Below, piece by piece: positions 22,801-33,020 of a stretch of DNA of 64,000 bases. The position numbers and the translations under genes are program-made. How positions within the stretch are numbered: position 1 is the first letter of the stretch; each line of letters opens with the position of its first letter. The notes below the pieces were generated by a model, which was not told the DNA's origin, made no database searches, and saw only the letters and a program-made list of their open reading frames with translations. The DNA is from Coenobita brevimanus (taxonomy: Eukaryota > Arthropoda > Malacostraca > Decapoda > Coenobitidae), in NCBI GenBank assembly GCA_032717465.1, contig CM064669.1, positions 43,423,767 through 43,487,766 of the forward strand, written 5' to 3'.

Positions 22801-23574
22801 CCTTATTTCGTGGAGAAGAAACTCAGTGATGTCAACTATGTCATCGCCACACCAGATCGTAGAAAGAACAAGCAACTTTGTCACATCAACATGCTAAAGT
22901 TATATCACAGGCGGGACGAAAATAACCCAGTCTGCACTGTAGCTGTTCCACCCGAGTCTGCAAGTGAAGCTCTCCCATGCAGTATGAGCCTGAGTGATAG
23001 TTTGGGGAAGAATCCTGATATCATGAATGATCTCCAGACTAAGCTTTCTCATCTACCTCCCGAGGAAAGGCAGGAGTTTTCGGCATTACTGCAGGAGTAC
23101 CCGCAAGTGTTCCGTGCCACTCCAGGAAGAACTACTGTGTTGATGCATGATGTCGATGTTGGAGACGCAAAGCCAATTAAACTGCCTCCTTACCGTGTGA
23201 ACCCAGTGAAAGTTCCTCTCATCCAGAAGGAGCTTGGCTACCTGTTGGACCACAAGATGATTGAGCCATGTCAGAGCGAGTGGAGTTCTCCTGTCACTCT
23301 AGTCCCTAAGCCAGGTGGGTCACAGCGGCTTTGCATCGACTACAGACGTGTTAATCAGATAACCAAAACAGACACTTACCCTCTCCCTCACGTGGAAGAT
23401 TGCATAGACAAGATTGGAAAGGCTAGGTACATAAGTAAGTTTGATTTGTTAAAGGGATACTGGCAAGTACCTATAACTGAACGTGCTAGGGAGATCTCAT
23501 GTTTTGTAACACTAGGAAAGAAAATGTTATTGCAGATGGCTTATCTAGACTTTAGACAGATTGTTTTAGAGTAA
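19867..23574 (+). CDS. Gag-protease-integrase-RT polyprotein of Gmr1-like element (RT truncated)
   Basis: A 1235-residue ORF from tandem ATGs at 19867/19870; the open frame upstream of these has no ATG. In order it has an N-terminal SAP-like helical segment (about 22-55) and a charged coiled coil (about 70-120). A capsid region (134-290) carries a SCAN-like ELVPEAYR at 205. A CX2CX4HX4C zinc knuckle starts at 344 and a protease DTGA at 446. The integrase has HX6HX29CX2C from 674, then D745, D804 and E840 with D-to-E spacing of 35, and a GPY/F-like C-terminal domain near 970. RT then follows, with LPPYRV at 1106, YRRVNQ at 1159 and FDL at 1192 (motif A). The frame leaves RT soon after SCFVT (about 23500), so YVDD, the RT thumb and RNase H are missing. 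The tail after 23514 is out of frame with the ancestral pol end. It would make structural proteins and integrase but no functional RT. Confidence 0.9.
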   Translation: MMSTISTLDEAKDFLSNVQTVCDVENRTKNELKLVAQQLGIAVRSHHSKDQIVDMINESLFNVTPPNEQTQIELAKLQLALQESRAKEAEARIQEAQIHAQVELARIQADHEYRMKQGGTGSSSSDDFDEAKNVKLVPPFNESDLTKYFQLFERVATGFNWPKMYWPVLLQTVLTGKAQVTYASLPQDQCDNYDVVKSLILKAYELVPEAYRVKFRTTYKQDKQSHVEYAKIKEDLLEQWLNSKNVDSDFDKFKQMILLEDFKRCIYKDVSLYLDEKRIDNLSDAAVLADEYVLTHKRYSRERRKAESKYVASTQSTGNRKENKDDVSQEVNTSSTSRFQKSKCTYCSKLSHTTEKCFRRQRDVNKKESLNIQSIGLVSTLESSQNSLTELTEPALRGNLNSHDGAPLLSSNVGDTLKSSCANFLCDGFVSPLDSNDRKSVKIYRDTGACQSLMLTSVLGSNVNSSDETVILQGVGNNYFSVPLCRVNLESGFVNGSVMVGLVETLPMSGVTFLLGNDIGGSQVCPAPQLSSEPVAAAQDCGVPDVFPACAVTRAKSKVTGDLEDNDDDDVILADTFLANLDHSPDEVVPRSVDNLSRQELVELQVADPELKGLANSACSEEESAGASTCYYIKSGVLMRKWRPPTASADCEWEVVHQVVIPRVCRQDIIRVAHDSSLAGHLGVRKTVARILKHFYWPGIFRDVSWYCKSCHTCQVVGKCNQTEKVAPLVPIPPFEAPFTRVLVDIVGPLPKTSSGFSYVLTLIDMATRYPEAIPIRNISAKNVVKEMLGFFTKFGLPKEVQSDWGSNFMSNVFKQSLKELGITQITSSAYHPQTQGALERYHQTLKSMLKKYCSEHQKDWDKGLPFVVFAARESPNESLGFSPFELLFGLEVRGPLKLLKECWLSEEDDINLLDYVMKFKEQLSTALQLARENLGAAQEKMKTWYDKKSRLRHFQPGDQVLVLLPVHGQPLQAKFSGPYFVEKKLSDVNYVIATPDRRKNKQLCHINMLKLYHRRDENNPVCTVAVPPESASEALPCSMSLSDSLGKNPDIMNDLQTKLSHLPPEERQEFSALLQEYPQVFRATPGRTTVLMHDVDVGDAKPIKLPPYRVNPVKVPLIQKELGYLLDHKMIEPCQSEWSSPVTLVPKPGGSQRLCIDYRRVNQITKTDTYPLPHVEDCIDKIGKARYISKFDLLKGYWQVPITERAREISCFVTLGKKMLLQMAYLDFRQIVLE
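23497..23556 (+). pseudogene. RT/RNase H deletion junction and out-of-frame pol terminus
   Basis: The ORF matches RT up to about 23500. In the other frame, 23514-23555 reads the conserved end of Ty3/gypsy RNase H (NVIADGLSR), directly before a TAG. An internal deletion of roughly 1-1.5 kb (inferred from usual RT-RNase H length), or recombination, has therefore joined RT motif A to the last residues of RNase H with a frameshift. The RNase H end lies about 60 bp before the 3' LTR. This confirms that RT-RNase H, not integrase, was the last pol segment. Confidence 0.8.
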
Positions 23575-23607
23575 TAAGAAATTTCCTTTGTAAATTTCTT
23601 TTTCTTT

Positions 23608-23616
23608 GTGGGGAGG
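23608..23616 (+). other. Polypurine tract
   Basis: GTGGGGAGG abuts the TG of the 3' LTR after a T-rich stretch, which is the expected plus-strand primer position. Confidence 0.75.
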
Positions 23617-24407
23617 TGTTACGTAGCCTATGATTTCATCATCCTTTGTGTAATTCTAACGTACAGTGTGCTGCCTGTTTGATCACGAGCGTGTTCTGCC
23701 TCAGTCCCCCCCTTCTACCGTTATAGTAGAGTAAGTCGTCCTTTCTGTTGTTCAGTGCGGGATTGTCAACTCTTTGTCCCCATGGCTTCATTTGCGCATC
23801 CTTCTTACAAGTTCTATCAAGCTCTGCTGGCCCCTATATAATGAGCTCAGTCTCTACATTAATTGCCACTTAGATCTGCTCCTCATTTTGTTCACATCTC
23901 TGTCCTCCCCTGTACAGTTATTGTTGTGAGTGCTCGGGAAGTCCCCAACCATCTAGCAGCCGTGTAATTTGAGTATAACTGTTGTTGCATTTTTTCTTGT
24001 GCTGCGTAGCATAGGGTTAATTCTTAGGCCTAGTGAGGTTTTTTTGTGATTTATGTAAAGGTTCTTTTTGTCAGTCATTTTTGATAATATTTTGTATCTG
24101 TAATAATTTATCTTGCGTTAACTGAGCATTACCCAGAGTATTTTCATTTTATCAGGGTTGACTTAGATAAATTTACTCTTGCTAATTTCGTGTTAATAGA
24201 GGCTATTGCAGTTAACCATATATTTAACCTGTTTTTGCCATTACATTATCCTTATGAGTCCTGAATGTTTTGTTGTTAGTTTGAGCATTAAACTTTAACT
24301 TGTAATTTTACCTAACTCTTTTGTTTTGAACCTGGAACTTTACGGGACAGTAGTGATTTTTAGTATTCTCACTTAAAGTGTACATTATCTTTCTCTGTTC
24401 CGTAACA
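23617..24407 (+). repeat. 3' LTR of the Gmr1-like element
   Basis: 791 bp, TGTTACG to CGTAACA, about 99% identical to 18994-19785. The repeat of CATT just outside it defines the insertion. Confidence 0.95.
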
Positions 24408-24411
24408 CATT

Positions 24412-25410
24412 ACATACAGTGAAGAGGGTGAGAGGCTTACGCAGGATATCTGTGTAATCTCCCTCCTGCCCTTTTCACCATACGACCGATGAGTTGATGA
24501 TATACAAAACGACAAGGAAAACAAGAAAACTGTAAACTGGAAGAATCAAGATATATGAATTCTAAGTTTGACTAGATGATGATGATGCAACAGAAATTGA
24601 GAGGCAAGAAACCGTGAATTGAAGGGCTCTGTAGAGAAGTATTGATGATTTTTAAAAAGTGAGAAAGAAATCAGAAACAACTTCAACCGCAGTAACCCCT
24701 GCATAAAGAAAACTGGAAGAGGAAGAACGAAAGTGACAAGCAGCATGGGGGAGAGTAAAACGGGTATGCGTTCAGAAGAGACAGTAGGAACACAACACAA
24801 CCAGGTGAAAAAAAGTAGAGATTAATGGAGAATGGGGAGAAGAGGGGAGGAAGAGGAAGAGAAGGACGGGGCGAGGAGAAGGAGTGATAAATTGTGTACA
24901 GGAACAAGAGGGAGAAATAGAATAACAAGCTACGAGGAAAAGAGGAAAGGGTTGACAATTGGAAGAGAGGGAAGGAAGCACAATACTCCCGAAAGAGAAG
25001 CTAGGTCACGTTAGGTTAGTTAAGATTGAGGGAGGAAGAGGCGGAAGAAGACACAAAACACTTATACCGAAGAGATGACAATGCAAATGTGAAAGAAAAA
25101 AAGAAAAGAAAATGAGAGGAGAAAAGAGGAGGGCATAATTTAGTATGGAAATGAAGATGAGATGAAACAGAAAAAGAAGTCGAGGAGGAGAAAAATGTGG
25201 AAGGGGAGGAGGAAGACGAGGAAAATTTAAACAGAGAAGAAAGACGAGGTGGAGAAGAAACAGGATGATAGAAATAGGAATAGAAAGAAGTAAGTACATA
25301 GTACTAAAGGGAAGAGGTAAAGAGAGAGGAGCGAGCGTGGTGATGTGAGGTGAGGTGTTAGGGAGAGTGTCAGACTGAGGCCCCTCTGTGTAAGAGTAAA
25401 CAAGGTAGCA
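24412..25410 (+). repeat. Purine-rich tract, no gene
   Basis: From about 24660 to 25400 the plus strand is mostly A/G (GAGGAAGAGG-type words). Ser/Leu/Pro-rich minus-strand frames of 84-148 codons are compositional. 24412-24660 is ordinary sequence with nothing recognised. Confidence 0.75.
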
Positions 25411-26120
25411 ACGGACTGTGTAAACTTGGGGTGTGTTGGAAATTCTGGCCAAAGGGATAATCTGCTAATCGATTGCAGCACTTTACAGTTGTTGATTAAC
25501 CCCATTCTTTCAGACCGAGCTGACCCATCAACCACAGGCAAGCATCCGCCCTTGCTGGGCCATCCCGCGAAGTAAACCGATGTTCCCTTTCGGTTGACAG
25601 CGCCTTGCTACTGACACAGGAACAAAGGTGGAGGTTTGGTTTTTAGGTGGACGCTGCATTTGCATCTCTACCCTGTTAGCAGGGGCATCGTAGTATACTC
25701 CATACCACATCGTCATATGGGTATATGGTTACTACCTAGCCTTGTACATAGTTTCAGTTAACAAGGAACCATTAGGCTTGTCACTTAGTGTGGAGCCATT
25801 TGAATTAGAAAAAAAAAAGCAATAAAAAGTGCGTGTAAGGAAAGGGAGAAGTAGGAAGAGAGGAGGGCAAACACAGAGATAGAAAAGCGAGGAAGTGGCA
25901 ACATTACATCAAGTGAAAGGATGATGGTCGCCACCATCTACCACCAGCACTTTACAGTAAAAAAAATACAGTGGATAATGTGAGATATTTGTTGACAAAA
26001 TATTGACAAACAACTAATGAGACAGAGGAGAAAAAGGAAACTAAGTAAATTGGGGAATAAGAATTAGTGCTGCTTTCCTCTTCTTACAACACTACAGTGA
26101 TTTAATTTTCATTGCTTTTC
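25411..26120. other. No feature recognised
   Basis: Mixed and A-rich sequence. No credible ORF, RNA gene or repeat family member is recognised. Confidence 0.4.
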
Positions 26121-26240
26121 CCTACGGACAAAATATTTCAGGTTAGAGCAGACGTCTGGTAATGAAGGAGTTAATGAAAGGAATATCTAACTCATTCATG
26201 TCGAAAAGTTTCCCTTGAGTTACATAAAATCGACTGGAAG
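26120..26240 (+). repeat. Dispersed ATTCAGCTTAGG-family copy, near full length
   Basis: The block order is ATATTTCAGGTTAGAGCAGA, GGTAATGAAGGAGTTAATGA, ATATCTAACTCATTCATGTC, then GAAAAGTTTCCCTTGAGTTACATAAAAT. This shows core, middle and inverted core in one copy of about 110 bp. Confidence 0.6.
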
Positions 26241-26463
26241 AAAACAAAGGCAACTCTACGCTGTTGCAACGCTCCATCTGACCACATAACCCCCACCTCC
26301 CCAGCACACCTAACCAAGCCCCCCTCCCCCATCTTTTCTTTTAAACGTGGGCGTGAAGAGAGTGCCATGAGGATGTTTAACATTGGCCCTTCAGATTCCT
26401 TGTGCAGGTCCCATTATAATCTGGAAAAATATTGTGTTTTTTTTTACTTTTTCATTTTTTCAG

Positions 26464-26489
26464 AAAAAAAAAAAAAAAAAAAAAAAAAA
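26464..26489 (+). repeat. Poly-A run
   Basis: About 25 A residues, preceded by a T-rich stretch. Confidence 0.9.
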
Positions 26490-27034
26490 GAGCATTCTGT
26501 CTATCAAAAGGCACCAGTTCACTATAAGACACATAACTATGTGAAATTTTCATGATTCTATAGTGAATACATTGAGTTCTGGCCTAGAAAAGAAATCTGT
26601 GCGCCCAGCCAGCCGCCCTGCCGCCCAACCCTACGGATGGACACGTATTGATCCCAGTGATAACAACACTCTCCCCTAACTTTGTCAGGTGCAGGGTATA
26701 ACATAAATTTAAAAGGCGATCGTTATTGAAGGGGTTGATAATTGCAAAAATAATGATGCAGCGTGAATGAAGATTGGGGAAAATAAAGGAGAATGATAGA
26801 ACAAGTGTAAAAGATATATAAGAGCCAAAGAAAGGATGATTGTGTACCTAGCACACTTAACCCTTAATGAGAAAAAGTAATTTGATCTAGAGAGAGAGCG
26901 AGAGATTCATCATCATCTAGGTTGTTTTCAGTCCTCAGTGTGTTAGGAAGTACCGGTAGTCAGCTAAAGAAAATCGTTGTGTGTTCCGTTGAAATAATAG
27001 GTGGGGTACTATAGTCATTTTTATTAGGTTTACT

Positions 27035-27330
27035 CTCCGACAGTGGGAGTATGTTTTCACCCCTCCATTTTTGTTTGTTTGTTTGTTTGTTGGCAGGATT
27101 ACTCAGAATGTAAAAGAGGGATATGAACCAAATTTGGTGGGTAGATAGCCCATATCCCAGGGAACAATCGATTAACTTTTGGGACCGATCCGGATCGTAT
27201 TACAGATTCTGGATCCAGAAAACATTTTTTGTGAAGCCCTAATCAGTGATGAGGAAACCTAACCCATTATGAAGAGTGGTTTTGAAATTACGTTGCCTTG
27301 TCGGAGAGATGCGCTCCATTGAGTGCCCCT
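27035..27330 (+). mobile_element. Interspersed repeat bounded by CTCCGACA/TGTCGGAG
   Basis: Starts CTCCGACAGTGGGAGTATG, followed by (GTTT)n and GGCAGGATTACTC. It ends TGTCGGAGAGATGCGCTCC, and its first and last 8 bases are inverted complements. From memory this resembles a widespread animal interspersed repeat whose members read CTCCGCC... and GGCGGAGGTATGCGCTC at their ends. Related termini occur at 32406-32894. It is non-coding, and the transposon class is not determined. Confidence 0.5.
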
Positions 27331-27489
27331 CCAGTCTATTCAATTGTTTATTTATTAGTTTTGGTAAATAATTAAGTCCTACTTTAGCTTATATTAGAGC
27401 AGCAGAATACCAATATTGTCTGGAATGTAGTTATTGGCAAAATATATAAAGTGGCATTCCGTGCATACCACCATAAAACTAATAGAACG

Positions 27490-30400
27490 ATGAAGCCTAA
27501 CGCACAGCTGTTGCGTACCACTGTGACCACAGCACCACACTTTACCCTACACTCTGCCACACTACCCACTCCCACCACCACTGCACTACCCACTCCCCAC
27601 CAACACCACACTACACCCTTACCACAGTTCACCCTCACCATCACCACCTCACTACAACCTCCCCACCACCACACTACATCCTCCCGATCCCCACCACTAC
27701 AACAGTACACACTCCCAACCCCCACTACCACTACTCTACATCCCCCCCACCCCCATCACCACCACACTACACCCTCCCAACCACCATCACCACACTTCAC
27801 TCTCCCTACCACCACCACCACACTTCACCTTCCGACCACCAGCATACCACACCTTCCCATCACCACCACAATACACCCTCCCCACAAACACATTACACCC
27901 TCCCCACCATCACACACTTCCTCCCCACCATCACACACTTCCTCCCCACCATCACCACACTACACCCTCCCCACCACCGCCACACTACACCCTCCTCACC
28001 ACCATCACACTACACCCTCCCCACCACCATCACAATACACCCTCCCCACCACCACCACACTACACCCTCCCCACCACCACAACACAACACCCTCTCCTCC
28101 ATCACCACACTACTCCCTCTCCACCACCACCACATTATACCTTTCGCACCACCACCCTACACCCTCCCCACCACCACCACCACATTACACACTCCCCACC
28201 ACCACCACCACCACCACCACTACATTACACCCTCCCCACCACCACCACATTACACGCTCCCCACCACCACCACACTACTCCCTCTCCACCACCACCACAT
28301 TACACCCTTCGCACCACTGCACTACACCCTCTCACCACCACCACACTACACCTTCCCCACCACCGCCACGCTATAGCTTGCCACCACCATCACACTACAC
28401 TCACCCCACCACCGCGACACTACACCCTCCCCACCACCACCACACTGCACCCTCCCCATCACAGTGTACCCTCCCCACCACCACCACACTACACCTTCCC
28501 ACCATCACCACACTGCACCCTCCCGATCACAATGTACCCTCCCCACCACCATCACACTACACCATCCCCACCATCACCACACTGCACCTTCCGCACCATC
28601 ACCACACTGAACCCTCCGCACCACCGCCACACTACATCTTCCCACCACCACCACACTGCACCCTACCCATCACAGTGTACCCTCCCCACCACCACCACAC
28701 TACACCCTCCCCACCACCACCCCACTGCACCCTCTGCACCACCACCACACTACACCCTCCCCACCACTACCCCACTGCACCCTCTGCACCACCACCACAC
28801 TACACCCTCCCCACCACCACCCCACTGCACCCTCTGCACCACCACCACGCTACACCCTCCCCACCACCACCACACTACACCCTCTGCACCACCACCACAC
28901 TGCACCCTCCTCACCACCGCCACACTACACCCTCACTACCACACTGTACCCTCCGCACCACCGCCACACTACACCTTCCCAGCACCACCACACTACACCC
29001 TCCCCACCACCACCACACTACACCTTCACTACCACACTGCACCCTCCGCACCACCGCCACGCTACACCTTCCCACCACCACCACACTGCACCCTACCCAT
29101 CACAATATACCCTCCCCACCACCACCCCACTGCACCCTCTGCACCACCACCACACTATACCCTCCCCATCACTACCCCACTGCACCCTCTGCACCACCAC
29201 CACACTACACCCTCCCCACCACCACCCCACTGCACCCTCTGCACCACCACCACACTACACCCTCCCCACCACCACCACACTACACCCTCTGCACCACCAC
29301 CACACTGCACCCTCCTCACCACCGCCACACTACACCCTCACTAACACACTGTACCCTCCGAACCACCGCCACACTACACCTTCCCAGCACCACCACACTA
29401 CACCCTCCCCACCACCACCACACTACACCCTCACCACCACACTGCACCCTACCCATCACAGTGTACCCTCCCCACCACCACCACGCTACACCCTCACCAC
29501 CACCACCACACTACACCCTCTGCACCACCACCACACTACACCCTCTGCACCACCACCACACTGCATCCTCCTCACCACCGCCACACTACACCCTCACTAC
29601 CACACTGTACCCTCCGCACCACCGCCACACTACACCTTCCCAGCACCACCACACTACACCCTCCCCACCACCACCACACTACACCTTCACTACCACACTG
29701 CACCCTCCGCACCACCGCCACGCTACACCTTCCCACCACCACCACACTGCACCCTACCCATCACAATATACCCTCCCCACCACCACCCCACTGCACCCTC
29801 TGCACCACCACCACACTATACCCTCCCCATCACTACCCCACTGCACCCTCTGCACCACCACCACACTACACCCTCCCCACCACCACCACACTACACCCTC
29901 CCCACCACCACCACACTACACCCTCCCCACCACCACCACACTACACCCTCCCCACCACCACCACACTACACCCTCCCCACCACCACCACACTACACCCTC
30001 ACTACCACACTGCACCCTCCGCACCACCGCCACACTACACCTTCCCAGCACCACCACACTACACCCTCCCCACCACAAGCACCACACTACACCCTTCCCA
30101 CCACCACATTACACCCCACCACCACAACCACCACACTATACCCTCCCCATCAACACCGCACTACTTCCTCCCCACCACCACCACACGACACCCTCCCCAC
30201 CACCACCACCACACGACACCCTCCCCACCACCACCACACGACACCCTCCCCACCACCACCACACGACACCCTCCCCACCACCACCACATTACACCCTCCC
30301 CACCACCACCACATTACACCCTCCCCACCATCACCACCACCACACTACACCCTCCCCACCACCGCCACGCTACACTTTCCCATCACCACCACACTACACC

Positions 30401-30612
30401 CTCCCCACCACAAGCACCACACTACACCCTCTCCACCACCACATTACACCCCACGACCACAACCACCACACTATACCCTCCCCATCAACACCGCACTACA
30501 CCATCCCTACCACCATCACACTACACCTCCCCACCACTACCACCACCACCACACAACCTTTCGTCACCACTGCCACCACACTGCTTCTCACCACCACCTT
30601 TCCTATTTTGAA
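27490..30612 (+). repeat. 3.1-kb CCACCA/ACACTACACCCTCCCC minisatellite
   Basis: Units of about 24-27 bp read (CCA)nCACTACACCCTCCCC with variants CTCTGCA, TTCCCAG, TCACTAC and CACTGCA. Higher-order structure is visible: the stretch at 29101 recurs at 29762 (661 bp apart), and another block recurs near 28925, 29325 and 29585. A 1054-codon frame (27451-30615) is open because units are mostly multiples of three and lack stop trinucleotides in that frame. The product would be Thr/Pro/His only, without start context or domain, so it is not called a gene. Confidence 0.93.
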
Positions 30613-30979
30613 TAAAACTGTGTGGAAGTACGAAGAAGGATAAACGTCACGGGATTCCAAGTGGCAGCTACTTACAGCTTCCCAAGTGAATAAAATCCTG
30701 TGGAGGCAGCGAGAATGAAATACCCAACCTTGACCCTGAAATGATAAGGTTAAAGAAAAAGAGTAAATATGAGGTAATGCCAGAAGTCGTATTAGGAGCC
30801 GTGTTCTCGTGCACACAGGACACTTAAGAAGATTTCTTCAGTGACGAGTTGCTTATTACGCCTGTATTGTTGTCTTAAGTTTACTACATCGTTTTAATGT
30901 CAGCATAGTTTGTATCGGTAATATTTATTACAAGATGGTATTAAGAGGTATTCGACAAAATGAGTAGCTGAGGAAGCAG
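30613..30979. other. No feature recognised
   Basis: AT-balanced sequence between the minisatellite and a candidate solo LTR. No gene or repeat is recognised. Confidence 0.4.
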
Positions 30980-31450
30980 TGTTACGAAGCCTCCTTAAGC
31001 CAGCGAGAATATGATCTTTGAATGGAAAGTAAACGGGAGGGTAAACCAAGGCTTGTGGTACAGTACACTCCGTCCTGATGACACTCTTAGTGCACGCTGT
31101 TCACTCTGTAATCACGGTAATGTAACCCACTTATGGGTACAGCCCCAAGTCTGTCGGACTTGTTACAAGCGTGCGAGCGATGTTTACTCTCAGTTAAGTT
31201 TAGAAATAGTGGCCCGGTCAGGCCCGACCGTCACGCTGAGCGGAAGCTAATAACTTTACTCCTATGTGCAGTAGAGCTGAAATTCTTTCTGCATATGATA
31301 CATTTATTCAGTAAATTTTGTTAACTAAATACTCATCCATAAAGGCGTTGGAACCCCTTGGAATCTCGAGTTCTCCAAGGGAGTGTTCGGCTCTAATCGG
31401 TGAACGCCTCAGTTACGAAATCTAAATAAAAAAGATTTTCCTTCGTAACA
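30980..31450. mobile_element. Candidate solo LTR or TIR element with TGTTACG ends
   Basis: 471 bp from TGTTACGAAG to CTTCGTAACA. The same 7 terminal bases (TGTTACG/CGTAACA) bound the LTRs at 18994-24407. AATAAA occurs near 31423, close to the right end, as in an LTR of plus orientation. The inverted match actually extends 4 bases outwards (GCAGTGTTACGAAG, 14 bp perfect), and no direct target duplication is evident. A MITE with 14-bp TIRs is therefore the alternative. Confidence 0.5.
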
Positions 31451-31750
31451 CTGCGTTTTTTGGCATCAGTTCTAGCAATTAAATATCACAGATTATGCCT
31501 ATAATTTTATATCAGTGAAATTGTGATAATATGGCGCGTGCTCACTTGTCACACGCTCACAAAACACACTTTACTGGTAATATCCTGCCTTTCCTGTTTG
31601 GTTTACCCCGAGTTACCTGAGGTGGATGGTAAATCATCATATAATAAGCTGGTTCACTTATACTATGAGGGACAAAAATTCGTTTGCTGCTTCACTGGTT
31701 TACTTCACACTTGGGGCATATCCATCACTTTCCCCCTTGACTCATCTTAT
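31451..31750. other. No feature recognised
   Basis: About 300 bp of unassigned sequence. A 118-codon plus-strand frame across 31523-31879 partly overlaps the LINE antisense and shows no domain. Confidence 0.4.
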
Positions 31751-31759
31751 ACAAGAGTT

Positions 31760-32304
31760 TTCAGTGGATACAGAAACATACCAAACATCTGTCACCTGAC
31801 AAATATTTGCCAACACATTTATTCCTTGCACCCTTCCACCTGCAACAGTCTCAGCCACGCTTTCCTCCTCTACATTTAACAGTCTTTCAAAATACACTGC
31901 CCAGCTTTTCCGTACTGCATCCATCTCAATTAACATCCTTCCATCCTTTGCTTGTACTCGCACTTCCTTCCCAGACTCCCCCTTTAGCACCCTTTTAACC
32001 TCCTTCCAGAACATTTTCTTATTCTGTTGAAAACTCTTAGTCAGCCGCCTACCCCACCTCTTATCTGCTGCCATTTTAGCATCACGCGCAGCCCTTCTCG
32101 CCCTATTCCCCTTTTCCTTATACCTCTCATATGACACCTCATCCTTCCTCTGCAGCCACACTTCATATGCACGTCTCTTCTCAGCCACAGCCATACTTAC
32201 TTCCTCGCACCACCATTCATATCCTTTTCTTAAACCACCACCCACACGTCTCACACCACACACCTCTTCTGCATGCCTCACCACAGCACTCTTAAACAAC
32301 TGCC
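31760..32304 (-). pseudogene. LINE fragment: endonuclease-RT linker region
   Basis: The minus-strand frame (about 185 codons) has the hallmark of the segment between the apurinic endonuclease and RT of non-LTR retrotransposons. WWCEEV is followed by a KRRAYEVWL-type helix, a long Lys/Arg-rich helical stretch, FWKEVKRV, then a block with a WAVYFERLLN-type motif. That motif normally lies just upstream of RT. Neither the endonuclease nor the RT catalytic core is present, so this is a fragment truncated at both ends. Its high-coordinate end abuts a copy of the 80-bp minisatellite unit (32306-32352). The clade cannot be fixed by eye. Confidence 0.8.
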
Positions 32305-32305
32305 A

Positions 32306-32352
32306 TGATTATAGTAGTGATGATATAATGTTACCAGCAGTGATAGTTGTGT
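32306..32352 (+). repeat. Single copy of the 80-bp minisatellite core
   Basis: ATAGTAGTGATGATATAATG followed by TTACCAGCAGTGATAGTTGTG matches the unit of the array at 47690-48470, which lies 15 kb away, with one substitution visible. It sits directly beside the LINE fragment end. Confidence 0.8.
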
Positions 32353-32405
32353 TAAATAGCTAAGTAGTGATAGTTTTAACCACTTCATCACCATGGCGTA
32401 TTTTT

Positions 32406-32894
32406 ACCTCCGCCAGGGTTATCTGGTTGGTTCGGTGGATTGGTCACGCTGTCCCTTGCCACCATTGCCGGTATGGGAAAATTATTCGATGGATTTTTCA
32501 CCAGATGTAGAAAACCAAATGAAAACCATCAGAGGAACTAATGATCAAATTTTGGGCGCAATAGGCCACAAGTCAAGGTCAGCATCATGACAAAGGAAAT
32601 CTGTTGGATGGATATGCATCAAATATAGATTAGCGATGGAGGATTGACAGTAGATTAAGTGATTGAATTTTGAACGAAAAGGTGAAAAGTCAAGATGAAT
32701 GTCTTGAAACAAAATAAAGACAAGGGACCAAGACATGAGACAGTCATAATATCCCTTGCATAAAATCTGTTCATTTCGTGCTACATTCTTGACATGTGAC
32801 CTTGAACATTTTGCTACAATCTTGAATTTTTGTCAAGAGGTGAGGGTCAGACTTGTCCCAGTTTGTCTTTATACTCTCAAACCCTGGCGGAGGT
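32406..32894. mobile_element. 489-bp element with 15-bp perfect TIRs
   Basis: Starts ACCTCCGCCAGGGTT and ends AACCCTGGCGGAGGT, exact inverted complements of 15 bp. The interior has no coding capacity. The termini resemble the CTCCGCC/GGCGGAG ends of the repeat at 27035-27330. No clear target duplication was found. It is probably a non-autonomous DNA transposon or MITE-like repeat. Confidence 0.65.
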
Positions 32895-32939
32895 ATGCAC
32901 TCTGCTCCACCAGGGTAGCAAGAATAAAGTGAGAGATGT

Positions 32940-33020
32940 CATCTTGCTGAAGCAGTTAACCCCTTCGGCCGGATGATATCATTTATTTTGTTATTACTTT
33001 TAGACGCTTTTATTCAACAC
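32940..33020 (+). repeat. Dispersed-family copy (degenerate)
   Basis: CAGTTAACCCCTTCGGCCGG followed by ACGCTTTTATTCAACACAGA resembles two adjacent blocks of the ATTCAGCTTAGG family. Confidence 0.4.

Larger units (their letters stand above)
18994..24407 (+). mobile_element. Gmr1-like Ty3/gypsy LTR retrotransposon, internally deleted
   Basis: A 5414-bp element with all structural landmarks. Its two LTRs of 792 and 791 bp have TGTTACG...CGTAACA ends, and a PBS-like site and a purine tract sit next to them. A CATT target duplication flanks it at 18990-18993 and 24408-24411. The LTRs differ by 8 substitutions and one single-base indel by my hand alignment (about 99% identity), so insertion is recent. 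The one ORF has gag, protease, integrase and then RT. Known Gmr1-type Ty3/gypsy elements share this copia-like order, and their Gag is considered the source of the vertebrate SCAN domain. Loss of most RT and RNase H makes this copy non-autonomous. A chimeric rearrangement is an alternative but less likely explanation, given the pol end-motif beside the 3' LTR. Confidence 0.93.

Noticed and set aside
27451..30615. 1054-codon open frame
   Set aside because: It is entirely a translation of a CCACCA-type minisatellite, with a composition of five residues, no domain and no gene structure.
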